Shown here: one piece after another, positions 8,057 through 16,329 of the stretch
Layout: the number at the start of each line of letters is the position of its first letter
How positions within the stretch are numbered: the stretch's first letter is position 1
From: Aminobacterium colombiense DSM 12261
GTDB taxonomy: Bacteria; Synergistota; Synergistia; Synergistales; Aminobacteriaceae
Assembly (NCBI RefSeq): GCF_000025885.1
Contig: NC_014011.1
Coordinates: 124,001 to 188,000 of the forward strand
Reading direction: 5' to 3'
DNA: 64,000 bases
The notes under the pieces: model-generated
What the model was told of the DNA's origin: nothing
What the model saw: only the letters and a program-made list of their open reading frames with translations
The model's database searches: none
Position numbers and translations under genes: made by a program

Positions 8057-9385
8057 ATGCTCAGCAAAGAAGATCTTCTCAAAAAAGCGAAGAAACCAGC
8101 AGAAGATGCCATGAAGCTTCACCCCTTCTATAAGGGAAAGATGCAGACATCACTAAAATGCTGCATCAGGAATGTTGACGATTTTGCGATTTGGTACACT
8201 CCAGGCGTTGCGGCGCCTTGTAAGGCGATTAAAGAAGACATTGATTTGTCTTATGAATTTACTAACCGGGCAAACACTGTTGCTGTTGTTAGTGACGGCA
8301 CAAGAGTTCTTGGTCTTGGCGATATAGGTCCTGAAGCAGGAATGCCTGTCATGGAAGGTAAGGCTCTTCTCTTTAAGTATCTTGGCGGAGTAGATGCTGT
8401 GGCAATTTGTCTTGATACTAAAGACCCTGACAAGATCATTGAAGCAGTTAGGCTTATAGCTCCAAGTTTTGGCGGTATTAATCTCGAAGACATTGCTCAG
8501 CCCAAGTGCTTTTACATTTTAGACGAGCTTCGCAAAGATTGTAAAATTCCTGTGTGGCATGATGACCAGCAGGGAACAGCGGCGGTAAACCTCGCTGGTC
8601 TATATAGCGCGTTGAAGATTGTAGGGAAAAAGATAGAGGAAGCGAAAGTCCGTTTCTTTGGAGCAGGGGCAGCAAGTGTTGCCACAGCGAGAATATTAAT
8701 TAGTGCTGGAGTAAAGCCTGAAAATATCATAATGTCAGATAGCAAGGGAACCCTTCATAAGGGAAGGACAGAGCTCAAGGGAGAGTTCGACGCGAAGTGG
8801 CATCTTGCCCAGATCACAAATCCCGAAGGGATAGAGGGCGGCCCCGAGGTGCTATTCGAAGGTGCAGATGCGGTTTATTGCTACACTAAACCGGGTCCCG
8901 GCGTAGTTAAGAAAGAATGGGTTTCCCGCATGGCCAAGGATGCCATTCTTTTCGCATGCGCAAACCCGATCCCCGAGATTTGGCCTTGGGAAGCCAAAGA
9001 AGCGGGTGCTAGAATAGTCGCCACGGGAAGATCTGACTTCCCCAACCAGGTAAACAACTCCCTTGGATTCCCCGGCATATTCCGAGGGACGCTAGATGTC
9101 CAGGCGAGAACGATAACAGATGAAATGTGTATTGCCGCAGCTCAGACTCTCTCAAAATGTGCAGAGAAAAAAGGACTCTCAGAAGAGTATCTGATCCCCA
9201 CAATGGATGAAGCCTGGGTTTACCCGGAAGTCGCTACAGCAGTGGCGTTGAAGGCAATTGAGCAGGGAATAGCCAGAAAGGTCTTCTCTAGAGAAGAACT
9301 GCTGAAGATGGCTACTGAAAAGATTCAGTACGCCCAGAACATGACAAAGTGCCTCACCGAAAATAATTTCATAAAGATGCCCTAA
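8057..9385 (+). CDS. NAD(P)-dependent malic enzyme (oxaloacetate-decarboxylating)
   Basis: This 442-residue protein is of the short bacterial malic enzyme type. It has AIWYTPGVAAPCKAI near residues 50-65, the malate/metal site GLGDIGPEAGMPVMEGKALLFK, and HDDQQGTA followed by a Rossmann segment (FFGAGAASVATARIL). It converts L-malate to pyruvate and CO2. The open frame extends upstream to a GTG at 8030, but a perfect AAGGAGG at 8043-8048 lies inside that extension, 8 nt before the ATG at 8057, so 8057 is taken as the start. The gene lies directly downstream of fumC and completes a fumarate-to-pyruvate route. Confidence 0.92.
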   Translation: MLSKEDLLKKAKKPAEDAMKLHPFYKGKMQTSLKCCIRNVDDFAIWYTPGVAAPCKAIKEDIDLSYEFTNRANTVAVVSDGTRVLGLGDIGPEAGMPVMEGKALLFKYLGGVDAVAICLDTKDPDKIIEAVRLIAPSFGGINLEDIAQPKCFYILDELRKDCKIPVWHDDQQGTAAVNLAGLYSALKIVGKKIEEAKVRFFGAGAASVATARILISAGVKPENIIMSDSKGTLHKGRTELKGEFDAKWHLAQITNPEGIEGGPEVLFEGADAVYCYTKPGPGVVKKEWVSRMAKDAILFACANPIPEIWPWEAKEAGARIVATGRSDFPNQVNNSLGFPGIFRGTLDVQARTITDEMCIAAAQTLSKCAEKKGLSEEYLIPTMDEAWVYPEVATAVALKAIEQGIARKVFSREELLKMATEKIQYAQNMTKCLTENNFIKMP

Positions 9386-9500
9386 AATAAACTAAGATCG
9401 ATACAGGAGTCAGTGGCAAAGAAATTTGCCACCGACTTCTGTTGTCTTAGTATTATGTAAAAAAGCGGGAGAGATAAATAGAAACGAAGGAGTGTTGGAT

Positions 9501-10856
9501 ATGGCCAGTATTACAAAGGGAATCAGCAGGCAATGCGCTGATTTCGTATCTTTTCTTTCCTTTTCTGATTTGGAGCAGAAAACAGTATCTATTACTAAGA
9601 AATGCATTATAGACTGGTTGGGATGTGTTCTTGGGGGTTCCTCTACTCCGGCAGCTTCTATTATTGAAAGTCTTATGGCAGATATGGGAGGAAAGTCACA
9701 AGCCACATTTATAGGGAGTTTCAATAAGGGAACGACCCTTCAAGCAGCTATGGTGAATGCTTATAACTGCCATATTCTTGAAATGGATGACGTTCATAAA
9801 AGCTCCATATCCCATCCTGCTGCACCTGTAATTTCTGCCGCTTTTTCCCTTGCGGAGTATTTGGAGAGTTCCGGAAAAGATTTAATAGAAGCCATAGTGG
9901 CTGGTTATGACGTAATGATACGGATTGGAGAGGCAGTATCCCCTTCCCATTATGCTATTTGGCATACAACTTCTACCTGTGGTGCATTTGGTGCAGCAGC
10001 TGCAACGGCAAAGCTTTTGCATCTGGATGAAGTAGAAACCCTTTATTCTTTGGGCAACGCAGGTACTCAGGCTGCGGGTTTTTGGGAGTTTGCAACCGAT
10101 AAGGCTATGACAAAGTATCTTCACTGTGGTAAAGCGGCCTATAACGGGCTTATCTCTTCTCTCATGTCAAAAAAAGGTTTTACAGGAGCGACAAGAATAC
10201 TAGAAGGGGATAGAGGTTTTTTTAGAGCTTGTTCTACTGAGACGAATTTTAGTGAGAGTTTTAAAGATATGGGACAGAATTACAGAATAAATGAGACTGT
10301 TTATAAGCCCTATGCTTCTTGCCGTCACACCCACGGTCCAATTAACGCTACGTTGGAGCTCCGTAATCAAAAAGGTTTTTCGTACGAAGATGTTGAAGAT
10401 ATAACTGTAGAAACCTACGATACAGCGTTAAGACTTGTCGGAAACACGGATTTTTCCACGTCACCAGCGGCAAAATTTTGCCTTCCTTATTGTCTGGCTA
10501 GTGCCTTAGTGTTCGGGAAGGTTGGGGTTACAGAATTTCAAGAAGAAAAACTAAAGGATCCTCGTATTAAGAGAATTGTTCCCGTAGTTAAAATCATGCC
10601 CACTGACGAAATGAATTCTTTATACCCTTCGAAATGGGCTTCGAGGATCACAGTTAAAACAATACAAGGTGATTTATATAGCTCTTTTATCGAGTATCCA
10701 AAGGGCGATCCTGAAAACACCATGACGGATGCCGAAATAGAAGATAAATATCTCGAGTTGGCGACCCTTAAAGTAGAAAAATCAAAAGCCCTTGAATTAT
10801 TGCATAAATGTCGTTCTATTGAAGATTGCGATAATCTAAAGAACTTTTTTGTTTAA
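9501..10856 (+). CDS. MmgE/PrpD family protein
   Basis: This 451-residue protein belongs to the MmgE/PrpD superfamily, which includes 2-methylcitrate dehydratase, cis-aconitate decarboxylase and iminodisuccinate epimerase. Recognisable parts are DWLGCVLGGSSTPAA near the N-terminus, the active-site region EMDDVHKSSISHPAAPVI, a conserved GYDVMIRIGEAV, and KPYASCRHTHGPINA in the second half. An upstream extension to 9426 is open, but an AAGGAG RBS at 9486 points to the ATG at 9501. It is the last gene of the TRAP/fumarase/malic enzyme operon and is followed by a terminator. It probably acts on a substituted di- or tricarboxylate imported by the TRAP system. The exact reaction is unknown. Confidence 0.88.
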   Translation: MASITKGISRQCADFVSFLSFSDLEQKTVSITKKCIIDWLGCVLGGSSTPAASIIESLMADMGGKSQATFIGSFNKGTTLQAAMVNAYNCHILEMDDVHKSSISHPAAPVISAAFSLAEYLESSGKDLIEAIVAGYDVMIRIGEAVSPSHYAIWHTTSTCGAFGAAAATAKLLHLDEVETLYSLGNAGTQAAGFWEFATDKAMTKYLHCGKAAYNGLISSLMSKKGFTGATRILEGDRGFFRACSTETNFSESFKDMGQNYRINETVYKPYASCRHTHGPINATLELRNQKGFSYEDVEDITVETYDTALRLVGNTDFSTSPAAKFCLPYCLASALVFGKVGVTEFQEEKLKDPRIKRIVPVVKIMPTDEMNSLYPSKWASRITVKTIQGDLYSSFIEYPKGDPENTMTDAEIEDKYLELATLKVEKSKALELLHKCRSIEDCDNLKNFFV

Positions 10857-10903
10857 TTTGGAATAATGGCCCGTACTTAATTTTTAAAGGTATTTATAGA
10901 AAA

Positions 10904-10952
10904 CATCTGGGCCCCCACCATAAAATAGGATGGGGGTTCCTAGGTGTTTTTT
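10904..10952 (+). terminator. Intrinsic terminator after the MmgE/PrpD gene
   Basis: An imperfect hairpin has CCCCCA and TGGGGG arms in the core, flanked by partly pairing ACATCT and AGGTGT. It ends in a run of six Ts at 10947-10952. It closes the plus-strand operon and separates it from the convergent DUF1847 gene. Confidence 0.7.
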
Positions 10953-10979
10953 ACAACGGTTATTTGAAAAACGAACATT

Positions 10980-11552
10980 TTATTTTAGCTCCTTGCCGAG
11001 ATCTGAGCGTATATAAGGGCAATAAAGAGCTGCCACAGGATTATGACCCAATTTTCGGTCTTTTGTTACTATTGTTGTGACAGGGGCTTTTGAGTACTTA
11101 TAAAAAAGAGAGTCGTGACCAACACATAGCCCTAAAACTATATTAAACTCTGTGCCTTCGTTGTTAAGAATTCTTGCTTGTTCGATAGGATTACATGAAT
11201 ATTCCCCTATCCGAGGGTTTTTTGCCATTTCAAATTCATCTTTTTTTATGCTCCCTACCTTGCAACACACGGAGTGCACTTCAAATTCTTTTGAAAAAAT
11301 TTCACCAAGTATTTTTGCTTCTTTTCTCATGCCGAGGCAAAAGGCAATGCCAATTTTTTTAAAATTCATTCTTCTCGTAAATTCAAGGGTTTCGTCTACT
11401 CGGCATATTTCTTTATAGAAAAGAGCTTCGATCTCTGCTGCAACAACCAAAAGCTTGCGGTCGAGAGGATCGTCGTAAAGAGAAATGCTATCTGTCTTTT
11501 TACAGGGATCACCTATGTAGCATGATTTTTCTTTGCAAAGATGACATTTCAT
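10980..11552 (-). CDS. DUF1847 family cysteine-rich protein
   Basis: This 190-residue protein resembles the DUF1847 family of presumed metal-binding proteins in anaerobes. The N-terminus MKCHLCKEKSCYIGDPC has clustered Cys residues spaced like a metal or iron-sulfur site. Later parts include IGIAFCLGMRKEAKIL, ARILNNEGTEFNIVLGLCVGHDSLFYKYS and a final KLGHNPVAALYC. The frame opens at 11567, but GGGAGG lies just upstream of the ATG at 11552, so that start is preferred. It stands alone, convergent with the MmgE/PrpD operon and next to a damaged patatin gene. The function is unknown; the family is often found beside organic-acid or corrinoid genes. Confidence 0.8.
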   Translation of the reverse strand: MKCHLCKEKSCYIGDPCKKTDSISLYDDPLDRKLLVVAAEIEALFYKEICRVDETLEFTRRMNFKKIGIAFCLGMRKEAKILGEIFSKEFEVHSVCCKVGSIKKDEFEMAKNPRIGEYSCNPIEQARILNNEGTEFNIVLGLCVGHDSLFYKYSKAPVTTIVTKDRKLGHNPVAALYCPYIRSDLGKELK

Positions 11553-11677
11553 GTCTAGACCTCCCATTATAATTACGAATATTCTAATTCTGAAAAAGGG
11601 ACGGCCACCAATTTAGGGCTTAAAAGAACAATATATAATCCCCCGTAAAGATAACCTTAGATAGTGACTTTGTCCAA

Positions 11678-12453
11678 CTAATGCACAACTTTATTTTCTC
11701 CCAACATTCTTTTTGCTTCCAGGTATCCTATTTCAATTATATTCTCAGCTTTGCTGATATCGAATGTGTTGAAAGGGGAAAGGTCTGGCCTTATAAGAAT
11801 ATCGCTTTCCTCTGTCTGCAGTTTTGTAGCGGTTTCCAGCGCGATGTGGAAGGATTTGAATAGCACTTCTATGATATTCTCTGGTTTTTTTTGCTTTAAT
11901 TTGCCAAAGAGATCAACGCTGATGATGAAGTTAGCTCCCATATCCTTAAGGGGTGTTATGGGGACATTTTCCACAAGTTCGCCGTCGACGAGGAGCCGAT
12001 TGTCTATCTCCACAGGAATAAAAATACCTGGGATGCACGAGCTTGCCATTACGGCAGCTGCCACATTTCCATTTTTAAGCGCCACTTTTTCACCGCTTGT
12101 AATATCCGTTGCTATCATCGCGAGGGGAATACAGGCTTCGTCAAAGGTAACATCTCCGAGATTGTCTGTTATGAGTTTGCCGAGTTTTTTATTTGATAGC
12201 AGCCCGAATTGTGATAGAGAGATTCTTGAAATGTCCAGCCAGTTCAACCCTTTCAGAAGGATTGCCATTTCTTCCCAGTTTTTGCCAAAGGCGTAAAAGG
12301 CAGAGATGATTGCTCCAATGCTTGTTCCAGCAATATAGCTGATGGGATGTTGAACTCTTCGATTGCTTTTAACACCCCGATATGAGCAGCGCCAAGAACG
12401 GCGCCTCCCCCAAGGGCTAGTCCTATTTTTTTCTTTCTCCTGAATATTCTCAT
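11678..12453 (-). pseudogene. Patatin-like phospholipase, frameshifted (copy 2)
   Basis: Read across one frameshift, this is a complete patatin-family lipid hydrolase of about 258 residues. The oxyanion-hole motif GLALGGGAVLGAAHIGVLKA sits just after the start, then come the nucleophile motif YIAGTSIGAI and the catalytic D-G-E in LLVDGELVENVP. The first motif and the other two are in different frames. The shift lies near 12340-12343, where E-E-F-N-I-P must continue as I-S-Y-I-A-G and one base is missing beside a GGG tract. The preferred start is the ATG at 12453 with GGAG 6 nt upstream. It may be a true pseudogene or a sequencing error. It is the parent-like copy of the remnant at 125-675. 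Confidence 0.8.
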
Positions 12454-12661
12454 GTTTTTTCTCCATGTTGTTGGTCTTTTCCACATATAAGTATACCTTA
12501 GTGAACCCTAGAAAATGATTGCGTTAGTAACCCTCTTAATGAAAGCAAAAGTCAACATAAAAAATGATCCTAATGGTCAGCCTTTTCAAAAAGATAAAAA
12601 TTTATTTTTATATTCCAATAGAAATATGGTAATATATTTTCAAAGAGAGGTGGGAGGGAAC

Positions 12662-13528
12662 ATGAAACGTATTAAAATGGCCTATCCCAAAAGTAAGGGA
12701 ACTCAAGAAAAGTTGATTCGATTTATCCTTGATTATCCAGATGTTGCTGCTTTTCTCGCAATTGGCGATCTCGCAGAAAAAATAGGCATAAGCACATCCT
12801 CTATTTCTCGTGCGGCAGTGGATATGGGATATTCTGGATTTCCTGAGATGCAAAAGGAGATCCAGCAACATTTGCGGCGGAGAATACTCCCTACTGAACG
12901 TATGGAAAGAGCTGTCACCAAAGACGGTAATTTCACATTTCGCGATTCTGTGCGCAACGATATTGAAAATGTTAAAAAAACTCTCTCAAGAATTCCCGAC
13001 ACTTTGTTTAACGATGCCGTAACTTTGCTATCGAAGGCAAATGAGGTATTTGTTGTTGGCTTGGGGACTCAGCACCCTTCAGCAATGTATTTTAGCGGTG
13101 TTATGAAACAGATTCGAGATCGTGTGACGTTGATTTCTCATGAAACAACAGAGTATTTTGACTGTTTTTCCAGAATATCCTCAAGGGACGTTCTCCTCCC
13201 TATATGTTTGCCACGTTACAGTCGTTTTACAGTTCATGCGGCACAAGAAGCTGAAAAAACCGGTTGCAAAATCATAGCGATAACAGATAGCGAGATTTCT
13301 CCTACGGGAATATTGGCGGATATTGTATTGCAAGTTGAATACGAAAGCATGAGTTTTTTCAACTCGAATGTCGCGGTTATGGCTGTTCTTAATGCTCTTG
13401 CAACATCTGTTGCTATGGAAGATTGGGAGCACGCGCGTGAGCGGGTGGGGAAATTCAGCGAAGTAGCATTGAATTGGAACGCATTCTATCAAGAAAACTC
13501 TGGAGAAAGTATGGGGGAAAGATTATGA
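12662..13528 (+). CDS. MurR/RpiR family transcriptional regulator with SIS domain
   Basis: This 288-residue protein has an N-terminal RpiR helix-turn-helix (about residues 8-80), with AIGDLAEKIGISTSSISRAAVDMGYSGFPEMQ as the recognition part. A SIS domain (about 120-250) begins KANEVFVVGLGTQHPSAMYF and usually binds a phosphosugar. Here it would sense a metabolite of the pathway. The open frame starts at 12515, but a GGTGGGAGGG Shine-Dalgarno places the start at the ATG 12662. The stop overlaps the aminotransferase ATG (ATGA, 13525-13528). It heads a six-gene operon with the TctCBA transporter and an aldolase-like enzyme and probably controls it. Confidence 0.9.
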   Translation: MKRIKMAYPKSKGTQEKLIRFILDYPDVAAFLAIGDLAEKIGISTSSISRAAVDMGYSGFPEMQKEIQQHLRRRILPTERMERAVTKDGNFTFRDSVRNDIENVKKTLSRIPDTLFNDAVTLLSKANEVFVVGLGTQHPSAMYFSGVMKQIRDRVTLISHETTEYFDCFSRISSRDVLLPICLPRYSRFTVHAAQEAEKTGCKIIAITDSEISPTGILADIVLQVEYESMSFFNSNVAVMAVLNALATSVAMEDWEHARERVGKFSEVALNWNAFYQENSGESMGERL

Positions 13529-14724
13529 GAATAAGTGACAGAATTGCCCGTATGAAACCTTCAGCTACATCTTTAATGGCAGCAAAAGCCCGTGAAAAAA
13601 GAAGCCAGGGATTTAAGGTAATTTCTTTTACAACCGGAGAACCCGATTACGATTCACCGTCAGAAGCAGTGATAGCTGCGCGGAAGGCCATGGATGAAAG
13701 ACAAACACATTATCCTCCGACAAGTGGAATAACCTCACTTCGCGAAGCAGTAGGGGAGTATTATCGCGATCATATGGGGCTGATCTATGATCCATCGCGT
13801 GAAATTGTTGTAGGAACCGGTGCTAAACAGTTAATTTATGAAGCGCTGGGTGCTCTTGTCAACCCAGGTGATGAAGTAATAGTTTTTCCGCCGGCATGGG
13901 TGAGCTATGTAGAGCAAATCAGGCTTTTTGAAGGTGTCCCGGTGGAAGTGGAAACGTCAGATACGAATTTCATTCCAGATATTGAGAGGACAGAAAAGGC
14001 TATAACCCCCAGGACGGTGGCAATGATCATAAATTCCCCTAACAATCCAACAGGGGCTATCTACCCAGAAGAGTGTTTGAGAGGGTTGGCTGAACTAGCT
14101 TGTAAAAAGGGCATCATGATTATTAATGATGAGATCTATGAACGGCTTGTCTTTGATCAAGAAGAATGCCCCCAGATATTGAAGGTTTGCCCTGAAGCAA
14201 GAAATTGGGTGCTGAATGTCAATGGCGTTAGCAAAGCCTTTGCAATGACGGGATGGAGGATAGGCTATGCCCTTGGTCCTGGAAAGCTCATAAAAGCGAT
14301 CTCAGACTTCCAGGGTCATCTTACTTCGGGAACGAGCACCATTTCCCAATGGGCCTCTGTAGGGGCACTGGTTAAGTCGCAAGAATACTGCGAAACCATG
14401 CGTAAAGGTTTTTTTGAACGAAGAAATCTTATTGTAGATTTGCTATCACAGATTGAATACATCAATTTTGTGAAACCTCAGGGAGCCTTTTATGTTTTTG
14501 TAGATATTTCTTCATGTCTGAAAAGAGAGAATGGCATTTATTTAGAAAATGACGTTGCTTTTTGTGAAGGGCTTCTAGAACGTAAAAATGTAGCTATGGT
14601 ACCGGGAACCGCATTTTTGTCTCCTGGTTTTGTACGTATTTCTTATTCCTGTTCAAAAGAAGATATTTGTGAGGGGGTGAAGCGTTTCATCGAATATTTG
14701 GAAGAAATCCATGCAGTGAATTAA
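13525..14724 (+). CDS. Pyridoxal-phosphate aminotransferase, class I/II (AspC-like)
   Basis: This 399-residue protein is a fold-type I aminotransferase of the bacterial aspartate aminotransferase (I-gamma-like) group. It has FTTGEPDYDSP near residue 40, YPPTSGITSLREAV, INSPNNPTGAIYP, NDEIYERLVFD, and the Schiff-base lysine at about Lys237 in NGVSKAFAMTGWRIGYA. The ATG at 13525 overlaps the upstream stop and has GGGGGAAAG as RBS. An in-frame extension to 13474 inside the regulator gene is rejected. Because it sits with TctCBA and a DRE-TIM lyase, it may convert an imported amino acid to a 2-oxo acid or make an amino acid from the lyase product. The specificity is unknown. Confidence 0.88.
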   Translation: MRISDRIARMKPSATSLMAAKAREKRSQGFKVISFTTGEPDYDSPSEAVIAARKAMDERQTHYPPTSGITSLREAVGEYYRDHMGLIYDPSREIVVGTGAKQLIYEALGALVNPGDEVIVFPPAWVSYVEQIRLFEGVPVEVETSDTNFIPDIERTEKAITPRTVAMIINSPNNPTGAIYPEECLRGLAELACKKGIMIINDEIYERLVFDQEECPQILKVCPEARNWVLNVNGVSKAFAMTGWRIGYALGPGKLIKAISDFQGHLTSGTSTISQWASVGALVKSQEYCETMRKGFFERRNLIVDLLSQIEYINFVKPQGAFYVFVDISSCLKRENGIYLENDVAFCEGLLERKNVAMVPGTAFLSPGFVRISYSCSKEDICEGVKRFIEYLEEIHAVN

Positions 14725-14794
14725 TATGCGCAGAATGAACGTCTCCAGTATGTATCCTGGTCAAGAAGTTGCTTTCAAAAGGAGAGTGGTCTTT

Positions 14795-15763
14795 ATGAAG
14801 AAGATTCTTGTTGCCGTTGTTCTGATATTCCTGGTCGTTTTTTCTGGAACGGCCTTTGCTGCATATCCCACGAAACCAGTCAACATGATAGTTGCATATG
14901 CGGCTGGCGGAAGTACGGATATCCTTGCACGGATTACAGCCAAGTATCTTGAGGCTGAACTCAAGCAGCCTTTTGTAGTCGTCAATAAACCAGGTGCTGG
15001 TGGAAGTGTAGGATTTACTTCCATTGCAAAAGCTAATCCTGATGGCTACACAATAGGGCTGATCAATCTTAGCGGGGTTATCGTAAATCCTATTGTTCAA
15101 CCTGATGTAGTGCGTTATAGAATTACCGATTTTGTTGGCATTGCTAATGTTGTAACTGACCCCGGCATTTTCTGCGTGAGTCCAGATAGCCCGATTAAGA
15201 CGTTAGAAGATCTTGTAAAAGAAGCAAAAGCTAACCCAGGAAAGTTATCCATTTCCCACGAAGGCTTTGGCGCAGGGGATCATCTTGGAGTTGCAGAGTT
15301 CATGAAACAGGCTGGAGTAGAACTTAATCCTGTTCTTTACGAAGGGGATGCTCCTGCCAAAGCGGCTCTTCTTGGCGGCCATATCGATGTTATTGCTGTG
15401 AATGTTTCAGAAGTGGCTGAAATGGTAAAGGCAGGACAGCTACACGCCTTAGCTGTCCAGGATACGAAGCGTTCTGCAGAATTGCCAGATGTTCCTACCT
15501 TCTCAGAACTTGGATACCCCACCGTAATGCAAGGGACAGCGTCTCGGGGTTTTGCTGCACCCAAAGACATTCCTGCAGAAGCACTTGATATTCTGGTAGA
15601 AGCAATGAAAAAAATAGTGGCTACGCCAGAATATCAGAGCGAACTTAAAAACTTAAATATGCCCATCGATTTCATTCCTGGGGAAGAGTTTACGACGCTG
15701 TTGATAGAGCAAGATAAACTCTGGTCCGATCTTTGGAAAACATCCCCTTGGATTAAAAAGTAG
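14795..15763 (+). CDS. tctC: Tripartite tricarboxylate transporter binding protein, TctC family
   Basis: This 322-residue exported protein has a signal peptide (MKKILVAVVLIFLVVFSGTA, cleaved before AYPTKP). Typical TctC features follow: YPTKPVNMIVAYAAGGSTDILAR at the mature N-terminus, VVNKPGAGGSVGFTSIAKANPDGYT, and a LPDVPTFSELGYP segment. It binds a carboxylate in the periplasm for the TctA/TctB permease. A longer frame from 14726 is open, but GGAGAG at 14781 and the signal peptide support 14795. It is separated from tctB by a perfect stem-loop. The substrate is not deducible; the neighbouring aminotransferase and lyase suggest a hydroxylated or oxo acid. Confidence 0.92.
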   Translation: MKKILVAVVLIFLVVFSGTAFAAYPTKPVNMIVAYAAGGSTDILARITAKYLEAELKQPFVVVNKPGAGGSVGFTSIAKANPDGYTIGLINLSGVIVNPIVQPDVVRYRITDFVGIANVVTDPGIFCVSPDSPIKTLEDLVKEAKANPGKLSISHEGFGAGDHLGVAEFMKQAGVELNPVLYEGDAPAKAALLGGHIDVIAVNVSEVAEMVKAGQLHALAVQDTKRSAELPDVPTFSELGYPTVMQGTASRGFAAPKDIPAEALDILVEAMKKIVATPEYQSELKNLNMPIDFIPGEEFTTLLIEQDKLWSDLWKTSPWIKK

Positions 15764-15816
15764 GAATAAATTCATGTTTATTCCATGATGTCAGAATAGA
15801 ATTTCAAGGAACACAA

Positions 15817-15850
15817 CGAGGGAGTAGTTCCTCCGGGGTCAACTCCCTCG
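15817..15850 (+). other. Intercistronic stem-loop between tctC and tctB
   Basis: CGAGGGAGT (15817-15825) pairs with ACTCCCTCG (15842-15850) over a 16-nt loop. No T-run follows. The position after the binding-protein gene and before the permease genes matches the structures at 3066, 30838 and 58683, suggesting differential expression of the exported component. Confidence 0.7.
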
Positions 15851-15884
15851 GTTTCTATCTCTGGTAAGAAGGGAGAGTCAGGGA

Positions 15885-16319
15885 TTGAAAAAAGCTGATT
15901 TTGGAGTCTCTTTCTTGATGTTTTTTGTTGGAATCGCTGCCTTGGCAAGAGCTTTAAGCTATCCTGCTCAAACAAAAATGATGCCAATCATTTACAGTGT
16001 CGCATTAATTATCCTATCTTTTCTTCTGGGATTACGAACGATCAGAAAAGAAAACTCTTCTGAAGAGAATGTTGTGCGGACAGAAGAACCGCTTTCAAGG
16101 GTTTTTTTGGTAGGAAGCATTATTTTTGCTTATATAGCATCTATACAAATACTTGGGTTCTTTTCCTCGACGATCCTTTTTTTGCTTTCGTTCATGTTTT
16201 TGATGCGCGCTGCCTCATGGGTAGTTACCACTCTTGTCTCATTGGTGACGACTACGGTTATCTATTTATTTTTTGAAACTTTGCTCAACATTCCTATACC
16301 CAAAGGAATCTTTTTTTAA
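15885..16319 (+). CDS. tctB: Tripartite tricarboxylate transporter small permease, TctB family
   Basis: This 144-residue membrane protein has four hydrophobic segments (about residues 5-22, 33-50, 75-100 and 103-135) and a charged loop between segments 2 and 3 (RTIRKENSSEENVVRTEEP), as in TctB. The start is a TTG at 15885 preceded by GGGAGAG; no ATG is available near the first helix. The gene lies 35 bp after the intercistronic hairpin and 10 bp before tctA. TctB sequences are poorly conserved, so the call rests on size, topology and position between tctC and tctA. Confidence 0.85.
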   Translation: MKKADFGVSFLMFFVGIAALARALSYPAQTKMMPIIYSVALIILSFLLGLRTIRKENSSEENVVRTEEPLSRVFLVGSIIFAYIASIQILGFFSSTILFLLSFMFLMRAASWVVTTLVSLVTTTVIYLFFETLLNIPIPKGIFF

Positions 16320-16329
16320 GGAAGGTTGA

